Source: Mycobacterium kyogaense (GTDB taxonomy: Bacteria; Actinomycetota; Actinomycetes; Mycobacteriales; Mycobacteriaceae). Taken from it: a DNA stretch of 64,000 nucleotides. The stretch lies in NCBI RefSeq assembly GCF_003254575.1, contig NZ_QJUA01000005.1, positions 124,001-188,000 of the forward strand, in the 5' to 3' direction. This document shows, in pieces, positions 1 through 7,334 of this stretch. Each line of letters starts with the position of its first letter. Position 1 is the stretch's first letter. The notes beneath the pieces are model-generated. The model was not told the DNA's origin and made no database searches. It saw nothing but the letters and a program-made list of their open reading frames with translations. A program made the position numbers and the translations under genes.

Positions 1-1673
1 CCGACGATCGTGAAGGATCGGCGCGGACAGCGCCGCATCAGGACCCGCCACTCCATCGCGGAGAGCTCTTGGGCCTCGTCGACCACGACGTGCCCGTACG
101 TCCAGTCCCGGTCTGCAGCAGCACGTTCGGCGAGCTCGCGGGTGTCGCGCTGTTCGAAACGCTCGGCGAGCTCTTCGGCGGCGATCACGTCGGAGGCCAG
201 CAGCTGGTCCTCGTCGTCCATCAGATCTTCCCGCCCGATCATCAGGTCCAGCACCCCGGCCGCGTAGGCGGCTTCCTCACGGCGGTCCTTCTCGGCGGCA
301 GCCTCGGCCTTCTTGTCGCGGCCGAGCAGGTCGATCAGTTCGTCGAGCAGCGGCACGTCGGACACCGTCCACGCGTGCCCGTCAGCGCGCAACAGGATCG
401 GGTCGGCGCCGGCCGCGCTGAGCCGGTCGGGGGATGAATACAGTTCGGCCAGAAGCGTTTCCGGAGTCAGCATGGGCCACAGCTGGTCGAGGGCCGCGGC
501 GAAACCGGCGTGCTCGTCGAGCTCTTCGACCAGCTCTGACCGCAGGTGCTCCCACGCGTTGCGGTCCTCGCGGGTCAGCCAGCCCTTGCCGATCTTGGCG
601 ATCGCGCGCTCGGTCAGCGCCCACGTCAGGACGTCGGCGAACACCGACCGGGCGTCGTTGTGGGTCTTGCCGCTGCCGCGCGCCTCGTCCACCGCCCACT
701 GCGCGATGTCGGGATCGATGCGTACGGACACGTCGGCCAGGTCGATCGGAATGGGCTCGGAGGGAACCCGCTGCCGGTCGGCGACGGCGGCCGTGAGCAC
801 GCCCAGCATGTCCAGTGCGCCCTTGACGCGGGTGACCTCGGGTGTGTCGCGGGCGGCGACCTGCAGGCCCGGATACAGGTCTCCGGTGGTCATGAACACG
901 ACGTTGGTCTCACCCAGCGAGGGCAGCACACGCCCGACGTGATCGAGGAACGCCGCGTTCGGGCCGACGACGAGCACGCCGTGGCTCTCCATCCGCTTGC
1001 GCTGCGTGTAGAGCAGGTAGGCGACCCGATGCAGCGCCACGACTGTCTTGCCGGTGCCGGGTCCGCCTTCGATGACCAGCACTCCGGCATGGTCGAGCCG
1101 GATGATCTCGTCCTGTTCGGCCTGGATGGTGGCCACGATGTCGCGCATGCCTTCACCGCGCGGTGCATTGACCGCGGCGAGCAACGCTGCGTCGCCGGTG
1201 CCCGACGAGGCGCCGAGGTCGCCGGAAGCGTCGGGGCGGCCGAGGATCTCGTCGGTGAAGTCGAGGACGCGGCGACCCATGGTGTGGAACTGGCGACGGC
1301 GGCGCATGTTCTCCGGGGAGGCGCCGGTGGCGACGTAGAAGGCCCGCGCGGCCGGTGCCCGCCAGTCCACGAGCAGGGACGCGAAATCGTCGGCCTCGTC
1401 GAGGAGGCCGATGCGCCCGACGTACACGGTTTCCCCGTCGGCACTGTCGAGTCTGCCGAAGCACAGTCCGCTGTCGGCGACGTTGAGCCTCGCCATCTGT
1501 CGGGCCAGTGCGCGCACCTCGGCGTCGCGTTCCACGAGGGTGCCGCCGGTGCCGCGCAGCGCGCCGCGGTACCGGTCGCTCACGCGCGTGCGTTCGGCGT
1601 CGAGGTGGTCGTAGAGCGTGGCGACATAGCGCTGTTCGGCGGCGAGTTCGGTGTCGTGGTCGTGAGTCGACAT
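1..1673 (-). CDS. HelD/HelR-family UvrD-like RNA polymerase-associated helicase (C-terminus beyond left edge)
   Basis: This is a superfamily 1 ATPase of the HelD/HelR group, proteins that bind RNA polymerase and remove stalled or rifampicin-bound enzyme from DNA. The frame is open from an ATG at 1673 to the window edge (557 codons), so motifs IV-VI and the stop are missing. The N-terminal ~65 residues are charged and helical, fitting the coiled coil that enters the polymerase secondary channel. The Walker A motif GGPGTGKT lies near residue 200 and is followed by VVALHRVAYLLY, typical of UvrD-like enzymes. The Walker B/Q-like motif VVDEAQELS is close to the left edge. It diverges from the radical SAM gene across about 55 bases. 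HelD versus HelR cannot be separated without the rest of the protein. Confidence 0.85.
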   Translation of the reverse strand, partial: MSTHDHDTELAAEQRYVATLYDHLDAERTRVSDRYRGALRGTGGTLVERDAEVRALARQMARLNVADSGLCFGRLDSADGETVYVGRIGLLDEADDFASLLVDWRAPAARAFYVATGASPENMRRRRQFHTMGRRVLDFTDEILGRPDASGDLGASSGTGDAALLAAVNAPRGEGMRDIVATIQAEQDEIIRLDHAGVLVIEGGPGTGKTVVALHRVAYLLYTQRKRMESHGVLVVGPNAAFLDHVGRVLPSLGETNVVFMTTGDLYPGLQVAARDTPEVTRVKGALDMLGVLTAAVADRQRVPSEPIPIDLADVSVRIDPDIAQWAVDEARGSGKTHNDARSVFADVLTWALTERAIAKIGKGWLTREDRNAWEHLRSELVEELDEHAGFAAALDQLWPMLTPETLLAELYSSPDRLSAAGADPILLRADGHAWTVSDVPLLDELIDLLGRDKKAEAAAEKDRREEAAYAAGVLDLMIGREDLMDDEDQLLASDVIAAEELAERFEQRDTRELAERAAADRDWTYGHVVVDEAQELSAMEWRVLMRRCPRRSFTIV

Positions 1674-1694
1674 GATGCCTGCCACGCTACTTGC

Positions 1695-1721
1695 TTGACA
1701 CGGGATCGAACGTATGTTCGC
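1695..1721 (+). promoter_or_regulatory. LexA SOS box with upstream -35 TTGACA
   Basis: TCGAAC-GTAT-GTTCGC at 1706-1721 matches the mycobacterial SOS box TCGAAC-N4-GTTCGA at 11 of 12 defined bases. A perfect -35 hexamer TTGACA sits at 1695-1700. A weak -10 (TCGCAT, 1718-1723) at 17-base spacing would place the transcript start at about the ATG at 1729, that is, a leaderless message. LexA bound here would block that promoter. From memory, the M. tuberculosis homologue Rv2578c is also listed among LexA targets. Confidence 0.75.
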
Positions 1722-1728
1722 ATGGGGT

Positions 1729-2748
1729 ATGCGTTGGTCCGGACAGAGCGTCGACGTCGACGACGGGGCACTTCCCGGATTGGCGCGCCTCGGTCTGATC
1801 CGCAGCGTGCGCACACCGGAGTTCCAGGGCATCACGTTTCACGAGGTGTTGTGCAAGTCGGCCCTCAACAAGGTGCCCGCGGCCTCGATGCTGCCGTTCC
1901 AGTACACCGTCAACGGGTACCGCGGTTGCTCGCACGCCTGCCGGTACTGCTTCGCGCGCCCCACGCACGAGTACCTCGATTTCGACAGCGGCCAGGATTT
2001 CGACACCCAGGTCGTGGTGAAGACGAACGTGGCCGACGTGCTCCGGCGCGAACTGCGTCGTCCGTCGTGGACGGGTGAAACCGTCGCGCTGGGCACCAAC
2101 ACCGACCCGTACCAACGGGCCGAGGGGCGCTACGCGTTGATGCCGGGCATCATCGGTGCGCTCACGGACTCCGGCACCCCATTCTCGATCCTCACCAAAG
2201 GCACGCTGCTGCGCCGGGACCTGCCGGTGCTGACCGAGGCCGTGCGGCGCGTCGACGTCAGCGTCGCGGTGTCACTGGCGGTCGGGGATCCGGTGCTGCA
2301 CAGTGCGATCGAGCCAGGAACGCCGACGCCCCAGGCGCGGCTCGGGTTGATCGCCGCGATCCGGGAGGCGGGGTTGCCCTGCCATGTGATGGTGGCCCCG
2401 GTGCTGCCGCGGCTCACCGACTCGGTGACGCATCTGGACGATCTCCTGGGCCGGATCGCCGCCGCGGGCGCGACAAGTGTGACGGTCTTCGGTCTGCACC
2501 TGCGGGGCAGCACGCGCGGGTGGTTCATGGACTGGTTGGCCGGTGCCTACCCGGAGCTGGTCGGCGAGTACCGGCACTTGTACCGCCGTGGCGCCTACCT
2601 GCCTGCCGACTACCGGGCGATGCTCGCGCAGCGCGCCGCCCCGTTGGTCGCCAAACACGGCCTGGCGCGGGGAGGGTCGTTCCGGGAGTCCGGTGCGCGG
2701 CCGACGGTCGCCGCCGCGGCGGCCCCGACCCAACCGGCGTTGTTCTGA
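1729..2748 (+). CDS. Rv2578c-family radical SAM protein
   Basis: Radical S-adenosylmethionine protein of the Rv2578c family, related to the SplB-like group. The 4Fe-4S site is CxxxCxxC, cysteines at residues 67, 71 and 74 in GYRGCSHACRYCFARPTHEY. A second conserved patch, TVALGTNTDPYQ, follows. The substrate is unknown. I place the start at the ATG at 1729 (339 aa) because the preceding in-frame ATG at 1714 lies inside the SOS box and because MRWSGQ matches the start I recall for Rv2578c. The adjacent SOS box suggests damage induction, which with the SplB-like fold makes a DNA-lesion or RNA-repair role an attractive inference, not a demonstrated one. It runs head to tail into the stop of the DUF885 gene without any gap. 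Confidence 0.9.
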   Translation: MRWSGQSVDVDDGALPGLARLGLIRSVRTPEFQGITFHEVLCKSALNKVPAASMLPFQYTVNGYRGCSHACRYCFARPTHEYLDFDSGQDFDTQVVVKTNVADVLRRELRRPSWTGETVALGTNTDPYQRAEGRYALMPGIIGALTDSGTPFSILTKGTLLRRDLPVLTEAVRRVDVSVAVSLAVGDPVLHSAIEPGTPTPQARLGLIAAIREAGLPCHVMVAPVLPRLTDSVTHLDDLLGRIAAAGATSVTVFGLHLRGSTRGWFMDWLAGAYPELVGEYRHLYRRGAYLPADYRAMLAQRAAPLVAKHGLARGGSFRESGARPTVAAAAAPTQPALF

Positions 2749-4380
2749 TCAGTCGAGCAGCGCTGATCGCAGCACATCGAGCGGCAGCCCGCCCAGATCC
2801 AGGGCGCGTCGGTGGAACTCTTTGAGCGGCACTCCCTTTGCCGTCACCGTGTCGCGCAGCTCCTGCCAGATCCGCTGACCGATCGCATATGACGGCGCCT
2901 GTCCCGGCCACCCCAGGTAGCGATCCAGTTCGAACCGTAGGTTCTCCTCGGCCATCGCGCTGTGCGCCTGCAGGAACGTCCAGGCCCGGGCGGCGTCCCA
3001 GGTGCCGCCGTCAGGCGCGGAGAGCCCGCAGTGCACGCCGATGTCGATGACCACGCGTGCCGCGCGGAAACGTTGCGCGTCGAGCATCCCCATCCGGTTG
3101 CCGGCGTCGTCGAGCCAGCCCAGCTCGGCCATCAAACGCTCGGCGTACAGCGCCCAGCCCTCGCCGTGCCCGGACACCCAGCAGCCGAGCCTGCGCCACC
3201 GGTTGAGTTGGTCGGCGAGGACGACGGCACGCCCGATCTGCAGGTGATGGCCCGGCACGCCTTCGTGGAAGACGGTCGTCATCTCCTGCCAGGTGTGGAA
3301 CGTGTGCACGCCCGCGGGCACCGACCACCACATCCGTCCCGGGCGGGTCAGGTCTTCCGATGGCCCGGTGTAGTAGATGCCGCCGGTGTTCGTCGGCGCG
3401 ATGCGGCACTCCAGCCGGCGCAGGGGCTCCGCGATCTCGAAGTGCGTGTCCGCCAAAGCGTCGACGGTGCGGTCGGAGAGGTCCTGCATCCACTGCGCGA
3501 GCGCGTCGGTGCCCTGCACGAGATAGCGGTCTTCACTGTCGAGGCGGCGCAGAGCCTCGGTGGCGCTCGAGCCGGGGTAGAGCCGGTTGGCGATCGAATC
3601 CTGCTCGGCCACAATCGCGTTCAACTGATCCAGACCCCACGCGTAGGCCTCGTCGAGGTCCACCGAAGCGCCGAGGAAGGATCGTGACAGCACCGCGTAA
3701 TCGTCGCGTCCGCAGGCGTCGACCTCCCGGGCGTGCGGACCGATCTCCTCGCGGAACACCCCGACCAGCGCGGCGTAGGCGTTGGCGGCGTCCTCGGCGC
3801 AGCGGCGCAGCTCGGCGTGCAGCGTGAGATCGTCGGGCGCCGCGCCGGCGACCATGTCCAGGTACAGGTGCTGGATCTGGCCGGCCTGGGCGATGCCGCG
3901 ACGCACCTGGCGCGCGGCGGGAGCGCGACCGGCCGCCACCGCCGCCCGCAGTGCGTCGGCGTACCCGGACACCCGCTCGGGCACCTGTGCCAGGCGCCGG
4001 CCGATGGTCGCCCAGTCCTCGGCGGTGTCGGTCGGCATCAGGTCGAACACGTCGCGCATGGTCTGCAGCGGCGAGGCGATCACGTTGAGCTCGCCGACGT
4101 CGAGGCCCGCGTCGTGCAGGTCGAGCAGGACCGTGAGGCGTTCGGTGAGTGCGGCCGCGGTCACCACGTCGGCGTCGTCGGCGGGTGCGGTGCCGGCGAG
4201 CTCCCGTAGGGCGGTGCGTGCGGCGTCGGCGCGGGCCGCGCAGCCGGCGGGGGAGTAGTCGGTGATCTGATCGTCGAACCCGGCGATGCCCGCCTCTGTC
4301 GCGCCGCACGGGTCCAACTGTGCCCAGGTGTCGAGGTAGCGTTCGGCGACGGCGTCGACGTCCGTTGGTGTCCTACCCAA
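2749..4380 (-). CDS. DUF885 family metallopeptidase-like protein
   Basis: DUF885 family protein, about 543 aa. These are predicted zinc carboxypeptidase-like enzymes of gluzincin type, mostly uncharacterised. The zinc motif HEGVPGHH is at residues 372-379, and the surrounding TVFHE and HGEGWALYAERLM patches are family hallmarks. The start is uncertain. The reading frame remains open further upstream through the neighbouring gene, but the family-like sequence begins at DVDAVAERYLDTWAQL. The nearest start codon before that is TTG at 4380, which overlaps the stop of the upstream metallopeptidase by 8 bases and suggests translational coupling. There is no convincing signal peptide, so it is probably cytoplasmic. 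Substrate unknown. Confidence 0.85.
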   Translation of the reverse strand: MGRTPTDVDAVAERYLDTWAQLDPCGATEAGIAGFDDQITDYSPAGCAARADAARTALRELAGTAPADDADVVTAAALTERLTVLLDLHDAGLDVGELNVIASPLQTMRDVFDLMPTDTAEDWATIGRRLAQVPERVSGYADALRAAVAAGRAPAARQVRRGIAQAGQIQHLYLDMVAGAAPDDLTLHAELRRCAEDAANAYAALVGVFREEIGPHAREVDACGRDDYAVLSRSFLGASVDLDEAYAWGLDQLNAIVAEQDSIANRLYPGSSATEALRRLDSEDRYLVQGTDALAQWMQDLSDRTVDALADTHFEIAEPLRRLECRIAPTNTGGIYYTGPSEDLTRPGRMWWSVPAGVHTFHTWQEMTTVFHEGVPGHHLQIGRAVVLADQLNRWRRLGCWVSGHGEGWALYAERLMAELGWLDDAGNRMGMLDAQRFRAARVVIDIGVHCGLSAPDGGTWDAARAWTFLQAHSAMAEENLRFELDRYLGWPGQAPSYAIGQRIWQELRDTVTAKGVPLKEFHRRALDLGGLPLDVLRSALLD

Positions 4381-5260
4381 GGTCGCGGGCCGAGAACGTG
4401 TCGCACTGGGCCGGGTCACCGGTCTGGTAGCCGGTGGTGAACCACTTCTGCCGCTGCTCGGACGACCCGTGCGTCCAGGATTCGGGGTTGACCCGGCCCG
4501 TCGCGGACTCCTGGATGCGGTCGTCGCCGACCGAGGAGGCCGCCGACAGCGCGTCGGCGATGTCCTTGTCGGTGAGCGGCTGCAGGAACGGCACGCCGGT
4601 GCTCTCCTGCTTGGTGATGGCCGCGAAGTGCGCCCACACGCCCGCATAGCAGTCGGCCTGCAGTTCGGTGCGCACGCCGTTGCCGTTGGCGCCCTGCGCG
4701 CCCTGCTGGGCGCGGCCGAGGACGCCTTCGAGATTCTGCACGTGGTGGCCGAACTCGTGGGCGACGACGTACTCCTGCGCCAATGGCCCTCCGCTGGAAC
4801 CGAATTGCGTCTTCAGGATCTCGAAGAAGTCGGTGTCGAAATAGGCGGTCTGGTCGACGGGGCAGTAGAACGGCCCCACGTCGCTGGTAGCCGGTCCGCA
4901 TCCGGTGTCGACCGATCCGGAGAACAAGCTCACCTTGGGGCGCGTGTAACCCGGCAGCAGCTGCTGCCAGACGCCGTCGACGGAGTTGCCGGTGGCCACC
5001 ACCCGGCACTGCACGATCTCGTTGGCGTCGGCGCCGGTCTTGCACTGGCTCAGGTCGAAGCCGGGGGTGTCGGCGGTCTGCGGGCCGGCCTGCTGCTGCG
5101 GGATCACCGAGCTGGGGTCGACGCCGAGGAACAGTGCCACGACGACGATCAGCAGGCCGCCCAGGCCGCCGCCGACGGCGATGCCCCGGCCGGGGCCGCG
5201 TCCACCTCCGCTGCTCGACGTGGTGCTGGTATCGATCTGCATGCCCTCGTTGAAGGTCAT
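4373..5260 (-). CDS. YpfJ/KPN_02809-family neutral zinc metallopeptidase
   Basis: Membrane-anchored neutral zinc metallopeptidase, 295 aa, of the YpfJ family (Rv2575 type in M. tuberculosis). The order is a glycine-rich cytoplasmic N-terminus, one hydrophobic segment at about residues 28-46, then an extracytoplasmic domain. The zinc motif HEFGH is at 168-172, followed by HVQNLEG. Downstream ELQADCYAGVWAH supplies the likely third ligand region. Four cysteines (residues 73, 85, 121, 133) could form disulfides outside the cell. The stop overlaps the start of the DUF885 gene. Physiological substrate unknown. Confidence 0.88.
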   Translation of the reverse strand: MTFNEGMQIDTSTTSSSGGGRGPGRGIAVGGGLGGLLIVVVALFLGVDPSSVIPQQQAGPQTADTPGFDLSQCKTGADANEIVQCRVVATGNSVDGVWQQLLPGYTRPKVSLFSGSVDTGCGPATSDVGPFYCPVDQTAYFDTDFFEILKTQFGSSGGPLAQEYVVAHEFGHHVQNLEGVLGRAQQGAQGANGNGVRTELQADCYAGVWAHFAAITKQESTGVPFLQPLTDKDIADALSAASSVGDDRIQESATGRVNPESWTHGSSEQRQKWFTTGYQTGDPAQCDTFSARDLG

Positions 5261-5330
5261 GGCTCTACCTCGCTTCGCCGCCGGGCCCGTGTGCCGGGCC
5301 CGTCAAGAATCGCACACTACGATTCGCCCT

Positions 5331-6818
5331 GTGGCAGTCGTCGCCGGACCATCCACCGTCGTGCGCACCTCGCTGGGGGAGCTACGCGGCGACATCGAGG
5401 GCGGCATCGGGGTGTGGCGCGGCGTGCCGTACGCCGAGCAGCCGGTCGGGCCGCGGCGGTTCCTGGCGCCGGCGGCTCAGAAGCCCTGGACCGGGGTACG
5501 TGAGGCGCTCGAGCACGGGCCGCTACCTCCACAGACCACGTCGTTCGTCGGGGGCGGTCGCGACGACCCCAAGACCCGCGACGAGGCGTGCCTGACCGTG
5601 ACGGTGTGGTCACCCGATACGACGGCGTCGCTGCCGGTGATGGTGTGGATTCCCGGTGGCGCATTCGTCTACGGCGCCGGGCAGTTCCAGCTCTACAACG
5701 GGTCACGTCTGGCGGCCAACGGCAACGTGGTCGTCGTCAACGTGACGTATCGGATCGGCGTGTTCGGTGGCCTCGAGCTCGGTGATCTGGGACCGGGTTT
5801 CGACGACAATCTGGCGCTGCGTGATCAACTCGCGGCGCTGCGCTGGGTGCGCGAGCACATCGCGGCGTTCGGGGGCGACCCGGATCGGGTCACCGTGTTC
5901 GGTGAGTCGGCCGGCGCGACATCGGTGCTGGCGCTGCTGGCCTGCCCGCAGGCGAGCGGGCTGTTCCACCGGGCGATCGCGCAGAGCCCTGCGTTGCCGT
6001 TGATCGCCGACCGGGAGCTGCGGGCGGCGCGGGCGCGTGACTTCCTCGCCCACCTCGGTGTGCCGGCCGCCGACGTCAAGGATCTGCCGCAGCGGCAGCT
6101 GCGGCGTGCCGCCGGCCAGGTGCAGCTGGCCAGTGCGGCGCAGACGCCCACGCTCGCCTACGGGTTGACTCACGGCACCGAGCTGTTGCCCCGCCATCCG
6201 ATCGACGCGGCCCGCGCCGGCGAACTCGCCCGTGTCCCGCTGATCATCGGCACCAACAGCCACGAGGCGACGATGTTCGCCTGGACCCGGCCACCGATGC
6301 TGCCCACCACGCAGGCGACGGTGCACGCGTACTTCGACCGGGTGGCGCCCACCGCCAAAAGCTCTGTACTGCAGGCGTATCCGCGCTATCCGCGGCGTAG
6401 CGCCCTGATCGCCATCGGCTCCGATGTGATGTTCGGCGGCCCCGCGTGGGCGTTCGCCGACGCCTACAGCAGCCGCGCGCCGACCCGGATGTACCGGTTC
6501 GACCACGCCGGGCTGAGCCTGCGCCTGCTGGGCCTGGGCGCCACCCACGGCAGCGAGATCGTGCACGTGCAGCACAGCTACGCCTCGTTCATCGGGCGCA
6601 AATTGCATCCGCTCGGCCGGCGTTTTCCGCCGTCTGTGGGCGTGCGCATGCAGCGCACCTGGCTGGACTTCGCGTGCAGCGACCGCGTGCACGACGAGGC
6701 GAACTGGCCGCTCTACGACGTCGAGCATCGGCGGACCCGGCTGATCGCCACCCGCCGGGATGCGGTCGAGGACGATCCGGACCGGACGCGCCGCCGCGCG
6801 TGGGCTGCGATCTACTGA
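5331..6818 (+). CDS. type B carboxylesterase (para-nitrobenzyl esterase-like)
   Basis: Alpha/beta-hydrolase of the type B carboxylesterase family, 495 aa. The nucleophile elbow FGESAGA gives Ser193, the acid is Glu312 in TNSHEA, and the catalytic histidine is His406 in THGSEI. The oxyanion-hole motif PGGAFVYG is present. The start is the GTG at 5331, which begins just before the family block TSLGELRGDIEGGIGVWRGVPYAEQP; the frame is open further upstream but that part is the reverse of the metallopeptidase gene. No signal peptide is evident. It probably hydrolyses lipid or xenobiotic esters; the natural substrate cannot be read. Its last 7 bases overlap the SRPBCC gene on the other strand. Confidence 0.9.
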   Translation: MAVVAGPSTVVRTSLGELRGDIEGGIGVWRGVPYAEQPVGPRRFLAPAAQKPWTGVREALEHGPLPPQTTSFVGGGRDDPKTRDEACLTVTVWSPDTTASLPVMVWIPGGAFVYGAGQFQLYNGSRLAANGNVVVVNVTYRIGVFGGLELGDLGPGFDDNLALRDQLAALRWVREHIAAFGGDPDRVTVFGESAGATSVLALLACPQASGLFHRAIAQSPALPLIADRELRAARARDFLAHLGVPAADVKDLPQRQLRRAAGQVQLASAAQTPTLAYGLTHGTELLPRHPIDAARAGELARVPLIIGTNSHEATMFAWTRPPMLPTTQATVHAYFDRVAPTAKSSVLQAYPRYPRRSALIAIGSDVMFGGPAWAFADAYSSRAPTRMYRFDHAGLSLRLLGLGATHGSEIVHVQHSYASFIGRKLHPLGRRFPPSVGVRMQRTWLDFACSDRVHDEANWPLYDVEHRRTRLIATRRDAVEDDPDRTRRRAWAAIY

Positions 6819-7309
6819 GCCGAGAACCGTTCGTCGGTGTAGTGCCGCAGGTTGTGCAGGAACCGCTGAAACAGGCGGTTCATCACCGGCGCGCCGAGTG
6901 ACAAACCGATGCGGCCGGCGAGGTTGGCGGGCTCTAGCGCCATGATCCAGGTGAGGTGGCAGCCCCGCGACGTCGGTACCACGCGGTAGTCCTCGGCGAA
7001 CGCGGCCATGCTCGACGTGCTGACCTCGTTGAAACGAAAAGCCATGCGTTCGAACGGGTCCCAGGCCAGGAACTCTTCATTGCCTGCGATCCCTCCGCGC
7101 ATCGTGACGGTGCGTGTGGTACCGACACCGCGGGGTGGCGGGCTGGTCCAGGTCACCTTGGTGATCACCGTGGCCCAGCGCGGCCAGGAGTTCTCGTCGG
7201 CGAGCACCTCGAACAGCTGCGCAGGCGTGATCGCGAGATCGACGGTGCTGACGATTCGGTACGGCGCGGAGTCCAGGAAATCCAGCCCGACGCGGGCGCA
7301 GGCGTGCAT
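6812..7309 (-). CDS. SRPBCC family (START-like) protein
   Basis: Small protein of the SRPBCC / polyketide cyclase-like lipid-binding superfamily, about 165 aa. Features are the IVSTVDLAITPAQLFEVLADENSWPRWA opening strand-helix and the C-terminal helix (MNRLFQRFLHNLRHYTDE) that closes the hydrophobic cavity. Two starts are possible. ATG 7309 is preferred; ATG 7336 (174 aa) would overlap the start codon of the divergent LuxR gene. Such proteins bind small hydrophobic ligands and often sit next to lipid or terpenoid enzymes; here the neighbours are a carboxylesterase and a LuxR regulator. The ligand is unknown. Confidence 0.8.
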   Translation of the reverse strand: MHACARVGLDFLDSAPYRIVSTVDLAITPAQLFEVLADENSWPRWATVITKVTWTSPPPRGVGTTRTVTMRGGIAGNEEFLAWDPFERMAFRFNEVSTSSMAAFAEDYRVVPTSRGCHLTWIMALEPANLAGRIGLSLGAPVMNRLFQRFLHNLRHYTDERFSAQ

Positions 7310-7334
7310 GACCACAAACTTTAAGGTGGAACCC

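Noticed and set aside
546..2078. Long plus-strand open frame (about 510 codons)
   Set aside because: It is the antisense of the HelD/HelR-type helicase, whose Walker motifs prove the minus strand is coding. Its content is low-complexity and matches no family.
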